DNA of 10,969 nucleotides from Pseudomonadota bacterium (lineage in GTDB: Bacteria > Pseudomonadota > Gammaproteobacteria > SZUA-229). Numbering within the stretch: position 1 is the stretch's first letter; each line of letters starts with the position of its first letter. Shown here in pieces: positions 1-6,843 of this stretch. The notes beneath the pieces were generated by a model, which was given only the letters and a program-made list of their open reading frames with translations, was not told the origin of the DNA and ran no database searches. The stretch covers positions 1 through 10,969 of the forward strand of contig JADFWF010000262.1 of NCBI GenBank assembly GCA_015222965.1. The letters are read 5' to 3'. A program made the position numbers and the translations under genes.

Positions 1-1
1 C

Positions 2-100
2 GACCAGGACTATTTTTTGAAGGTCGCCTTTGAACGAATTTACCCTCTTTTAGCAAATCACACAAATGTCGCCTATGTGGTGGAAGCGGCCTTAGATTAA
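2..100 (+). CDS. C-terminal fragment of an unidentified protein (5' end outside window)
   Basis: An open frame enters from the left edge and runs 32 codons to a TAA stop at 98-100. The visible residues include YFLKVAFERIYPLL and end VAYVVEAALD. They look like an amphipathic helix followed by a short hydrophobic strand, as at the end of a cytosolic globular protein. Codon use is plausible and no competing start is needed because the gene begins outside the window. I do not recognise the family from so short a piece. It converges on the minus-strand diguanylate cyclase, with about 97 bases between the two stop codons. That gap holds a 7-bp AT-rich dyad (165-171/181-187) but no convincing terminator. 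The reading frame is moderately supported; the function is unknown. Confidence 0.5.
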   Translation, partial: DQDYFLKVAFERIYPLLANHTNVAYVVEAALD

Positions 101-197
101 TAACACCTAAAATGATGCTTTGGGCTAGCTTTGAATTATTGCGAGCTGTCAGGTTACATCCAAATTAATCTCAATCTGCCAGATTAAGTCTGAGCTA

Positions 198-1388
198 CTA
201 CATTAAACACACGCAATTACGCCCTTTCCCCTTAGCGCGATAGAGCGCCTTATCTGACAGCTTTAATACATCCCATGGAGTTGAAGCATTACTGTGTGAA
301 TCTGCGACACCGATAGATACTGAGACCCTTACTGATTTATTTTTCTTACGTTTAACTTTTTTGTCACTCTTCCTTCTGCTGCTTGACCGGTTGATGATAA
401 AAGGCGTATTAGCAATGGTTTCACGTAAGGCCTCAAGGTGCGGTTTTGCAGCTTCACTATCCTTGCCATTAAACACCACTGAAAATTCTTCTCCGCCATA
501 GCGGTAAGATGCGCCTCCACCAGTGACCTTGTTCAGTTTTGTTGCGATCATACGAAGTACAGCATCACCGGTATCATGCCCGTAGGTATCATTAAACTTT
601 TTAAAATGGTCGACGTCCAACATAGCGACAGTATATAAGCCGCCTAATTTTTGAAATCTCTCACGTAAAGCACGTCTTGCAGGTAATTCTGTCAGTTCAT
701 CAAGATAAGCCATGCGCCACGATTCTTGTAACACCGCATACAGACACATTGTCAAAGCAGTACTACTGAGCACGTTTAGACTCGGATCTGTGTAACCAAG
801 ATGAAGCTGGATCAGCAGCATGACCAGAACCCCTAATCCAGCCGACATGTTAGGAGACGGCTGCAAGAAGTAGAGTACCAGCATAGAGATAAAAACCGAT
901 ATCGAGATAAACAGTACGGCCTGCGGTTGCTGTGTCCAGTCGAAATAGCGTGCGGGCAGCCAGTCTGTCAACAATAGATGTGTTAGCCATTCAGGCGACA
1001 TTGACATCATGACAACTGAAAATACGATGCTTGACGCTAATACCGCATATGCAGGAATTGCTCTGCTGCTTACGATACCCCGATCCGGCATCGCTGTTAA
1101 TGTCAGCAGCATCAGCGGTACAAATCCGGAGAGCAAGGCATAACCTAAATCTGTATTTGCCAGTTCCAGACCAAGAGTAATATTGGTAATAGCTACCAGG
1201 ATAACGTAAAAAAATATCGAGCTACGGTTGAAATGAATACTTAAACTGATGACGAGTAAGGCAAGAATAACGGGTAAAAATATAATCCCACTGACGATAA
1301 CTTTTGGTAATTGAAAATATACCTGATAACCATAGGCCGATATCAGCAACAATATGAAGATGGGGATAAGATTTTTTATTGCTCTCAT
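198..1388 (-). CDS. membrane-bound GGDEF diguanylate cyclase
   Basis: Predicted to make cyclic di-GMP from two GTP at the inner membrane. Numbering is from an upstream TTG at 1406 (402 aa). I prefer the ATG at 1388 (396 aa), since neither start has a clear Shine-Dalgarno. Residues 10-225 are strongly hydrophobic with about six membrane segments and no recognisable sensor motif. The GGDEF domain covers about 232-402: DELTELPARRAL at 236-247, LDVDHFKKFNDTYGHDTGD at 263-281, active-site GGEEF at 304-308 and VSIGVAD at 363-369. The RxxD inhibitory site expected five residues before GGEEF is absent (T295 and G298 occupy it), so product inhibition through that site is unlikely. A Lys/Arg-rich insert (about 343-357) precedes the VSIGVA strand; I recall similar inserts in other cyclases with a GGG-x-x-YRYGGEEF signature. 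It is the last gene of a minus-strand run, 27 nt after the DNA glycosylase from the TTG start (45 nt from the ATG). The cyclase call is secure; the input signal is unknown. Confidence 0.93.
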   Translation of the reverse strand: MRAIKNLIPIFILLLISAYGYQVYFQLPKVIVSGIIFLPVILALLVISLSIHFNRSSIFFYVILVAITNITLGLELANTDLGYALLSGFVPLMLLTLTAMPDRGIVSSRAIPAYAVLASSIVFSVVMMSMSPEWLTHLLLTDWLPARYFDWTQQPQAVLFISISVFISMLVLYFLQPSPNMSAGLGVLVMLLIQLHLGYTDPSLNVLSSTALTMCLYAVLQESWRMAYLDELTELPARRALRERFQKLGGLYTVAMLDVDHFKKFNDTYGHDTGDAVLRMIATKLNKVTGGGASYRYGGEEFSVVFNGKDSEAAKPHLEALRETIANTPFIINRSSSRRKSDKKVKRKKNKSVRVSVSIGVADSHSNASTPWDVLKLSDKALYRAKGKGRNCVCLM

Positions 1389-1433
1389 GCTGATGATTCT
1401 ATACAAGATTTATTTATTATTAAACAAGTAATC

Positions 1434-2042
1434 TTAATCACTCATTTTCCATAGATAGAAACTCGCTATGCTTCGGTAAGGGCGCCAGGCTTCAGCGATG
1501 GTAGTATATTCATCATGCTTCGCCTCATCAGCAACCTGGTAATATTTCTGTATCGACCTGCGTATGACCAGATCACCGACTGGAAAAATATCTGGCCTCT
1601 GCAGAGAAAACATCAGGAACATATCCACACTCCACTGGCCGATACCGGGATACTGTATTAATTCGCCGCGAACTTCATCATCATTTTTACGTGACAGCTT
1701 TCTAAAATTGAGATCTCCATCTGTTATGGCTTGCGCCAAGGTACAGATATAACGTACTTTATTATTTGATAGACCGCATTCACGTATCACCGTGGTTTTT
1801 AGTTCGAGAATATTTTCTGCCCTGAAAAAGCGGCCACCGTTTTTATCGAGCAGCCGTTTTTCGATGGTACGCCCGGCTTTTACTGAGAGCTGCTGATTAA
1901 TGATGGCACTGACCAGCGCATGATAGTGAGGCGGTTTTGATCTGCCAGGCGTTAGCTGTCCACACTGCTCTATTATTTTCGCCATCACCTTATCCTTTTT
2001 TCGAAAGTGACGATGTGCAGCGTTTAGTAGACACTTATCCAT
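1434..2042 (-). CDS. DNA-3-methyladenine glycosylase II, short AlkA/MAG-type (HhH-GPD family)
   Basis: A base-excision repair enzyme predicted to cut the N-glycosidic bond of alkylated purines such as 3-methyladenine. At 202 aa it has the HhH-GPD core but lacks the N-terminal domain of E. coli AlkA (282 aa), so it resembles compact bacterial and yeast MAG-type enzymes. Visible signatures are INQQLSVKAG at 48-57, the helix-hairpin-helix LIQYPGIGQWSVDMF at 128-142, and FPVGDLVIRR at 153-162, in which D157 aligns with the catalytic aspartate (AlkA D238). WRPYRS-x-ASFYLWKM at 186-200 is also typical. There is no C-terminal Cys cluster, so it is not an EndoIII/MutY iron-sulfur enzyme. The ATG at 2042 lies 14 nt after the permease stop with no clear Shine-Dalgarno, which suggests coupled translation. 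The family call is secure; substrate range is inferred. Confidence 0.93.
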   Translation of the reverse strand: MDKCLLNAAHRHFRKKDKVMAKIIEQCGQLTPGRSKPPHYHALVSAIINQQLSVKAGRTIEKRLLDKNGGRFFRAENILELKTTVIRECGLSNNKVRYICTLAQAITDGDLNFRKLSRKNDDEVRGELIQYPGIGQWSVDMFLMFSLQRPDIFPVGDLVIRRSIQKYYQVADEAKHDEYTTIAEAWRPYRSIASFYLWKMSD

Positions 2043-2056
2043 ATCATTAACTGTGT

Positions 2057-2818
2057 TTATTGCCTCACCCGGTAACCGGTTTTAAACATCCAGCCTACGA
2101 TGGCGATGCATATTGCGAGAAAACCTAGGATCACCATCAGGCTTGTACCGACACTGACATCGGACACTTCGAAGAAGCTCCAGCGAAAACCGCTGATGAG
2201 ATAAACCACCGGGTTAAACAATGTTACCGTCTGCCAGAAAGGTGGCAGCATGCTGACCGAGTAGAAGCTACCACCGAGGAATACTAACGGGGTGATCACC
2301 AGCAGCGGGATGACCTGCAGTTTCTCAAAATCATTTGCCCATAGGCCGATGATAAAACCAAACAGACTGAATGATATACAGGTAAGTATCAGGAAAGTTA
2401 ACATCCATACCGGGTGGGCAATGTTCAGATCGACAAAGAAACTGGCGGTAATCAGTATAACAAAACCGATGATTAGAGATTTAGTCGCAGCCGCGCCGAC
2501 GAAGCCGATGATGATCTCAAAAAAGGAAATCGGTGCGGAATGTATCTCATAGATGCTGCCGGTAAACTTGGGGAAGAAGATACCAAATGATGCATTGGCG
2601 ATGCTCTGTGTGAGCAGCGACAGCATGGTTAATCCGGGCACGATGAAAAGACCATAAGAGACACCATCGATACTTTGTATGCGTGAACCGATAGCAGAAC
2701 CGAACACGATGAAATACAGACAGGTTGATATCACCGGTGAAGCAAGGCTCTGAAACAAGGTTTCCCATGCGCGCAGCATCTCCTGCAGGAAGATGACTTT
2801 TATGGCCTGAACATTCAT
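2057..2818 (-). CDS. ABC-2 type transporter permease (YadH-like)
   Basis: Integral inner-membrane subunit of an ABC exporter, 253 aa, close to E. coli YadH (256 aa). About six hydrophobic segments are visible (roughly 25-45, 55-80, 100-127, 137-160, 168-187, 225-246). The ABC-2 signature region [17 protein letters not shown] at 180-196, followed by [11 protein letters not shown] at 202-212, is characteristic, as is a cytoplasmic amphipathic start ([13 protein letters not shown]). Its ATG overlaps the ATPase stop as ATGA (2815-2818), and GAGG sits 7 nt upstream inside the ATPase gene, so the two are translated together and almost certainly form one transporter. The substrate is not deducible; members of this family export drugs, polysaccharides or lipids. 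Confidence 0.93.
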   Translation of the reverse strand: MNVQAIKVIFLQEMLRAWETLFQSLASPVISTCLYFIVFGSAIGSRIQSIDGVSYGLFIVPGLTMLSLLTQSIANASFGIFFPKFTGSIYEIHSAPISFFEIIIGFVGAAATKSLIIGFVILITASFFVDLNIAHPVWMLTFLILTCISFSLFGFIIGLWANDFEKLQVIPLLVITPLVFLGGSFYSVSMLPPFWQTVTLFNPVVYLISGFRWSFFEVSDVSVGTSLMVILGFLAICIAIVGWMFKTGYRVRQ

Positions 2819-3771
2819 GCTTTCACCTCGTTCGATCCATCCTGCCTGTTATCATTCCTGACCAGGTCAACAAAGATATCCTCCAGTGAACTTTTGTTGA
2901 TATGCAGATCCTTGAGTTCCAGGCCGGCAGCTTTAATCGACTGTAACAGATCAGTGATGCCCGTGCTGTCACTCATGGTATCGTAGGTATAGATCAGCTG
3001 TTCGCCGTCTTCAGACAAAACGAGATCGTAAGCCGTCAGCGCTTTCGGCAAGCTGATTGCCGGCTCCTTCAGCTCAACGATCAACTGTTTCTTACCGAGG
3101 TTGTGCATCAGGGTCTGTTTATCTTCTACCAGCAGTAATTCACCGTTGCTGATAACGCCGATACGATCGGCAATCTCTTCGGCTTCTTCGATGTAGTGCG
3201 TGGTGAGGATGATGGTTACACCAGAGTCGCGCAGACGGCGCACGATATTCCACATGTCTTTGCGTAACTCGACATCAACACCAGCGGTTGGCTCATCGAG
3301 AAACAAAATTTTGGGTTCGTGTGATAAGGCCTTGGCGATCAATACACGGCGTTTCATACCGCCGGATAAGGTTCTTAGTTCACTGTTTTTTTTATCGAAC
3401 AAAGACAGGTCTTTCAACAGCTGCTCGAGGTAGGCATTATCTCTTTTCTTACCGAACAAACCCCTGCTGAAGCGAATGGTGTTCCATACGGTTTCGAATG
3501 CGCCCAGCGTGAGCTCCTGAGGAACCAGCCCTATCAGTTCTCGTGTTTTACGATAATCCGTAACATTATCAAAACCATTGGCAGCTACCGTGCCGGTACT
3601 GGCTGAAACAATTCCGCATATGATCGAGATCAATGTAGTTTTTCCCGCACCGTTGGGACCCAGTAATGCAAGAATTTCACCATCAGCGATATCAAGATTG
3701 ATATCTTTCAGTGCCTGATGACCTGTCTGATAAGTTTTGGACAGATTTTTTATTGTGACGACTGGTTTCAT
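2815..3771 (-). CDS. ABC transporter ATP-binding protein (YadG-like)
   Basis: Nucleotide-binding subunit that energises the adjacent permease. Motifs in order: Walker A GPNGAGKT at 38-45, Q-loop Q85 (LVPQE), ABC signature LSGGM at 135-139, Walker B ILFLDEP at 155-161 with catalytic E160, D-loop AGVD at 163-166, and H-loop H192. The length of 318 aa matches the YadG/CcmA-like subfamily with a C-terminal extension of about 90 residues; its [12 protein letters not shown] motif near the end is typical of ABC-2 exporter ATPases. All catalytic residues are present. The gene starts about 88 nt beyond the terminator that ends dapA-bamC, so it needs its own promoter; I find no clear -35/-10 pair in that gap. 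The Shine-Dalgarno is weak. The 3' end overlaps the permease start by 4 nt. The substrate is unknown. Confidence 0.94.
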   Translation of the reverse strand: MKPVVTIKNLSKTYQTGHQALKDINLDIADGEILALLGPNGAGKTTLISIICGIVSASTGTVAANGFDNVTDYRKTRELIGLVPQELTLGAFETVWNTIRFSRGLFGKKRDNAYLEQLLKDLSLFDKKNSELRTLSGGMKRRVLIAKALSHEPKILFLDEPTAGVDVELRKDMWNIVRRLRDSGVTIILTTHYIEEAEEIADRIGVISNGELLLVEDKQTLMHNLGKKQLIVELKEPAISLPKALTAYDLVLSEDGEQLIYTYDTMSDSTGITDLLQSIKAAGLELKDLHINKSSLEDIFVDLVRNDNRQDGSNEVKA

Positions 3772-3858
3772 ATAAAGGTATTACCCGCTTTGAACTCTAC
3801 TTTAATGAATAAACAATGGTCGCACATAAATATAAAACCTGCCGCTTTATTATCAGAT

Positions 3859-3890
3859 AAAAAAAGCACCATCAATGTGGTGCTTTTTTT
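3859..3890 (-). terminator. strong palindromic rho-independent terminator after bamC
   Basis: A perfect 13-bp stem: seven A plus GCACCA at 3859-3871 pairs with TGGTGC plus seven T at 3878-3890, around a 6-nt loop. Because an A-run precedes and a T-run follows the GC core, it has intrinsic-terminator form on both strands. It lies about 45 nt downstream of the bamC stop and before the ABC ATPase gene, so on the minus strand it separates dapA-bamC from the next unit. No plus-strand gene reads into it. Confidence 0.88.
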
Positions 3891-3934
3891 AGATCAGATC
3901 CGGCCGCCAGTATCCGGACAGCAGCTTAACCAGG

Positions 3935-5071
3935 TTATTCCAGATGCTCTGCCAGAACATCTCTTAACTGCTCAGCCAGGGCCGTGCTGTAAACATCACC
4001 ATCATCATCTGTGGTCTGGGAGTTTCTGGCATCTTTCACTTCGATCTGAATAAATCCTTTCAGGTCGGTGAATTCGAGGCGATATTGCCGACTTTGCTCT
4101 TTCGCGATATCACTATCATCAGAACTGGTAAACAGATTCATCAACCAGCTGGATTTGGATAGGTCATCTTCTTCTACCTCAAGTTCTTCAGCAGAAAGTT
4201 TGGTAACACCAAAACTGATCATACTCTCTGTTTTCTGCTCTTTGATGTCCTGCATCCGCATACGATCGAGCGCCCGCACCGACCGTCGCCAGACAAAATC
4301 CATACTGCCTTTCATCGTCAGACCGGTGGTATTAGTACTATCCAGTTTTACCAACGAGCTATAAGGACGATAATTCTCCAGCAAGGCGATGGACTGTTCT
4401 TTGGTCAGTCCGGCAAATAAAGCCATACGAGAAACAATCTCCCGCTCTGCTTCCAGGTTACTCGGCTGCGATACCCAGAAATATTCATCGGCATATTCAC
4501 CACGTAACCTGCGTTCTATTCTGGAATGAGCGACGTACAAACGTGTTTTACGGTCGAGATCAAAACGCTCAACACGGACACGGAATTTATCCTTTACGTC
4601 CGGTTCAAACTTCTGAAACATTGATCCAAAAAATCCGCTCTCACCGCCTAAACGTTCGGTCCATTCAGTTTCCATAAATCCGAGCAATGGGCGTACCTGC
4701 ACCAGCTCGATGCCTTCAGCCTCCCAGAATTCCAGCAACCTCGGCCAGACCTTTTCGACATCGTTATCCACTTCGATCCAGCTGTTGCCGGCATAACTCA
4801 CCATGCGCACACCATCAAACTTCGGTGTGATCACGGTTTCCAGTTTGTTATTATCACGGAAACGCTGCAGTGCTTCTTCAGACGGTTTTGGGACTTTTAA
4901 TTCATCACCGGTATCGGGCTCTGTCAAATCAGGCGGAACTTCCAGATTTTTATAATATTCAGCACCGTGATAAACCGGACGTTCATTGCTACAGGCCACA
5001 ACAGTCAGCACCATTAACATAGCGCTGAGCCACTGTAATCCAGGCATTGCTGGTTTTGTATATTTTTTCAA
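3935..5071 (-). CDS. bamC: outer membrane assembly lipoprotein BamC (NlpB)
   Basis: Lipoprotein of the BAM complex that inserts beta-barrel proteins into the outer membrane. Residues 1-27 form a lipoprotein signal peptide: basic start (MKKYTK), hydrophobic core and lipobox VVAC with the lipidated Cys at C27. An extended region (28 to about 95) follows, with YYKNLEVPPDLTEP at 39-52, the conserved lasso that in E. coli contacts BamD. Two helix-grip domains then cover roughly 96-215 and 250-378. At 378 aa it is longer than the E. coli protein (344 aa); an acidic Ser/Asp-rich stretch (about 294-326) in the second domain accounts for part of the excess. The start is TTG, overlapping the dapA stop as TTGA (5068-5071). 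GGAG lies 7 nt upstream, and the next in-frame ATG (5047) would remove the basic n-region, so TTG is favoured. The dapA-bamC pair is conserved in gammaproteobacteria. Confidence 0.94.
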   Translation of the reverse strand: MKKYTKPAMPGLQWLSAMLMVLTVVACSNERPVYHGAEYYKNLEVPPDLTEPDTGDELKVPKPSEEALQRFRDNNKLETVITPKFDGVRMVSYAGNSWIEVDNDVEKVWPRLLEFWEAEGIELVQVRPLLGFMETEWTERLGGESGFFGSMFQKFEPDVKDKFRVRVERFDLDRKTRLYVAHSRIERRLRGEYADEYFWVSQPSNLEAEREIVSRMALFAGLTKEQSIALLENYRPYSSLVKLDSTNTTGLTMKGSMDFVWRRSVRALDRMRMQDIKEQKTESMISFGVTKLSAEELEVEEDDLSKSSWLMNLFTSSDDSDIAKEQSRQYRLEFTDLKGFIQIEVKDARNSQTTDDDGDVYSTALAEQLRDVLAEHLE

Positions 5072-5964
5072 CTTAGGACTCCAGCCTGACGCATCGCATG
5101 GCGAAGTGGCTCGTGATATTGCTCATCTAATATTGCTAAAGGCAGACGTATTCCCGCTTCGACAAGACCCATTTCAAATAGTGCCCATTTAACGGGCATC
5201 GGACTGGATTCAAGGAACAGGCGTGAATGCAAACCGCTTAACCGTTGATTTATCGATTCAGCCAGTTCCCGGTCACCCGCTAATGCTGCCTCACACATCT
5301 CTGCCATCGCCTTTGGTGCCACATTATTTGTCACAGAAATAACACCATGACCACCGCGCAGCATAAATTCAGCACCGGTTTCATCATCACCACCAAATAA
5401 TACGAAATCAGTATCACCCAGCAACGCCTGCATTTCTGCCAGACGGTTCAGGTCACCGGTCGCATCCTTCAGACCGATAATGTTCTCGATTTCAGACAGC
5501 TGCTTGACCGTTTCTGGCAACAGGTCACAGGCGGTGCGCCCGGGAACGTTGTATAAGATCTGCGGGATATCGACACTTTCAGCGATTTTTTTATAATGTT
5601 CATACAGACCACGCTGCGGCGGTTTGTTGTAATAAGGGGTTACCAGCAGACAGGCATCGGCCCCGCCCTGCTGGGCACGGCGTGTCAGTGCCAGCGCTTC
5701 AGAAGTCGAGTTGGCACCGGTGCCGGCGATTACCGGCAAACGGCCGTTAACCATCTCGACGGTGCGCGCCATGACATCACAATGCTCATCCATGTCCAAT
5801 GTGGCAGATTCACCTGTAGTGCCCATAGAGACGATGGCTGAAGTGTTGTTTTCTACATGAAATTCAACCAGATTAGCCAGACTTTTATAGTCGACGCTGC
5901 CATCTGTATGCATCGGCGTGACCAGTGCCACCATGCTGCCGCGAAATGTACCGCTTTTAACCAT
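5068..5964 (-). CDS. dapA: 4-hydroxy-tetrahydrodipicolinate synthase DapA
   Basis: Condenses pyruvate with L-aspartate semialdehyde, the first committed step of the diaminopimelate/lysine pathway that also feeds peptidoglycan. This is a cytosolic TIM-barrel lyase of 298 aa (E. coli 292). Active-site residues are all visible: GTTGE at 48-52 (T49/T50), TPYYN at 109-113 with Y112, YNVPGRT at 138-144 with Y138 and R143, and the Schiff-base lysine K166 in GLKDATGD. The C-terminal helical part is complete. The ATG at 5964 has GGGG 6 nt upstream. The gene is first in a two-gene unit with bamC and is divergent from the PilZ gene, with 222 nt between them. I see no lysine riboswitch in that leader. 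Confidence 0.97.
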   Translation of the reverse strand: MVKSGTFRGSMVALVTPMHTDGSVDYKSLANLVEFHVENNTSAIVSMGTTGESATLDMDEHCDVMARTVEMVNGRLPVIAGTGANSTSEALALTRRAQQGGADACLLVTPYYNKPPQRGLYEHYKKIAESVDIPQILYNVPGRTACDLLPETVKQLSEIENIIGLKDATGDLNRLAEMQALLGDTDFVLFGGDDETGAEFMLRGGHGVISVTNNVAPKAMAEMCEAALAGDRELAESINQRLSGLHSRLFLESSPMPVKWALFEMGLVEAGIRLPLAILDEQYHEPLRHAMRQAGVLS

Positions 5965-6186
5965 TATTTACCCCGATAAAACAAGGCGCACAGTTAATCA
6001 ATTTTTCACCTTTTTTTCAATGATTTATGTTACCAAATATGAATAATTTACTAGCCTTTATCTTTATTTCCCTGATGATTTTAGGTGCTTTACAGGGATT
6101 TTCCGGGCATTGGCGAATCCTTTGACTATACTCAATCTATCGACTCCATCTGAATTCTTTGGAGCACGTGCAGAGCACTCTACAGT
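5965..6186. other. divergent intergenic region between dapA and the PilZ gene
   Basis: 222 nt that must carry promoters for both directions. It is AT-rich next to dapA (6000-6065), with a minus-strand extended -10-like TGGTAACAT around 6030-6038. Toward the PilZ gene there is a TATACT at 6127-6132 within TTTGACTATACTCAA, a plausible plus-strand sigma-70 -10 but without a good -35 at 16-18 nt. No RNA gene, riboswitch or repeat is recognised here. Confidence 0.4.
6127..6132 (+). promoter_or_regulatory. candidate -10 hexamer for the PilZ gene
   Basis: TATACT matches the sigma-70 -10 consensus at 5 of 6 positions and lies 54 nt upstream of the proposed start. No convincing -35 hexamer is found at the right distance, so this is only a candidate. 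Confidence 0.25.
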
Positions 6187-6564
6187 TTGGACACGAAATT
6201 GAATACATCAGCACAGTCAGAACGTCGGATCTACAACCGCATTCCGTTTACCGCAGAAATACTAATGCAGTGCGGCTCTCAGGAATGGAGCTGCAACCTG
6301 CTGGATATCTCACTCAAAGGCATGTTGGTAGAACCGCCTGAAAATATCGATATCGACTTGAACAACCCCTGCGGCATGGCACTCTTTCTGGGTGAAGACA
6401 TCTCTATCCACGCCCGTGTCACTATCACCCACAGCAACAATGATAACTGGGGTTTGAAATGGCTGCAGATAGACGTTGCCAGCTTGCAGCATCTACGCCG
6501 CCTGATCGAATTAAACACCAATGACCCGGCGATGCTGATACGTGAGCTGTCCGATCTGAGCTGA
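6187..6564 (+). CDS. single-domain PilZ protein (putative c-di-GMP receptor)
   Basis: A stand-alone PilZ domain of 125 aa, expected to bind cyclic di-GMP and pass the signal to a partner. The two binding motifs are present: RIYNR (RxxxR) at 14-18 and DISLKG ([D/N]xSxxG) at 40-45, followed by a beta-rich region to about residue 95 and a C-terminal helix (LQHLRRLIELN). There is no signal peptide or membrane segment. The start is uncertain. The frame is closed by a stop at 6151-6153 and has no ATG before the domain. Choices are TTG at 6187 (no Shine-Dalgarno at the right distance) or TTG at 6199, which has a weak GGA 7 nt upstream; both keep the whole domain. In E. coli and relatives dapA and gcvR are direct divergent neighbours, so this gene is an addition to that locus. 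Its output partner cannot be inferred from the neighbours. Confidence 0.85.
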   Translation: MDTKLNTSAQSERRIYNRIPFTAEILMQCGSQEWSCNLLDISLKGMLVEPPENIDIDLNNPCGMALFLGEDISIHARVTITHSNNDNWGLKWLQIDVASLQHLRRLIELNTNDPAMLIRELSDLS

Positions 6565-6576
6565 TACTCCATCATA

Positions 6577-6604
6577 ACACCCTCAACCTGGTGTGAGCGT
6601 TTTT
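6577..6604 (+). terminator. weak candidate terminator after the PilZ gene
   Basis: ACACC (6577-6581) pairs with GGTGT (6590-6594) around an 8-nt loop, and a run of five T begins five bases after the stem. It is correctly placed 12 nt after the PilZ stop, but the short stem and the offset of the T-run make it marginal. Confidence 0.35.
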
Positions 6605-6610
6605 GAGCCT

Positions 6611-6718
6611 AAAGAAAAGTTGGCAGTAGGCAGTTATCAGCTTGTAGCATTCTGTCGGACAATGCCCGACCTACGCTTTTACTGCCGACTGCCAACTGAT
6701 AACTGCCAACTTCTCTTT
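6611..6718. repeat. 108-bp composite palindromic repeat: inverted heptad arrays around a REP-like hairpin
   Basis: The left arm has three tandem heptads, GTTGGCA, GTAGGCA and GTTATCA (6619-6639). The right arm has four in inverted orientation, read on the plus strand as TGCCGAC, TGCCAAC, TGATAAC and TGCCAAC (6683-6710). The ends match as AAAGAAAA (6611-6618) and the complement of TTCTCTTT (6711-6718), 7 of 8. The centre (6641-6680) contains GTCGG (6654-6658) pairing with CCGAC (6666-6670), flanked by GTAG/CTAC (6644-6647/6671-6674). On the minus strand this reads CGTAGGTCGGGC, like dispersed REP-type elements. No coding potential is seen. It lies between the PilZ stop and the gcvR start, where transcripts would fold strongly. 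Confidence 0.8.
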
Positions 6719-6843
6719 ATGGCCGAAAGCAGCGACTCCTAAAATAAAAAACATAATAAACCTCCCCGTAATCCTGCAAAAACTATGCGTTCTAGACTTT
6801 TTTGTTTACACTGTGCTTCACTTTTTCTACCCAAGTAAACAAA

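Noticed and set aside
165..187. Inverted repeat TTAATCT/AGATTAA between the two converging genes at the left edge
   Set aside because: Only 7 bp and entirely AT-rich apart from one pair, with no T-run; not a credible terminator or operator.
3718..4053. Plus-strand open frame of 111 codons with a His-run, antisense to the bamC 3' end and the terminator
   Set aside because: It crosses the terminator palindrome and lies opposite a well-supported gene; the His-run comes from repeated CAT/CAC triplets complementary to bamC Asp codons. No family resemblance.
5965..6186. Possible lysine riboswitch in the dapA leader
   Set aside because: The 222-nt region is AT-rich and shows neither the multi-helix core nor a terminator/antiterminator pair before dapA.
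6279..6575. Minus-strand open frame of 98 codons opposite the PilZ gene
   Set aside because: The plus strand encodes both PilZ motifs; the antisense frame has no recognisable features.
6802..6843. N-terminal extension of gcvR from an upstream TTG
   Set aside because: The 14 added residues are unlike the GcvR family start; the ATG at 6844 gives the expected N-terminus.
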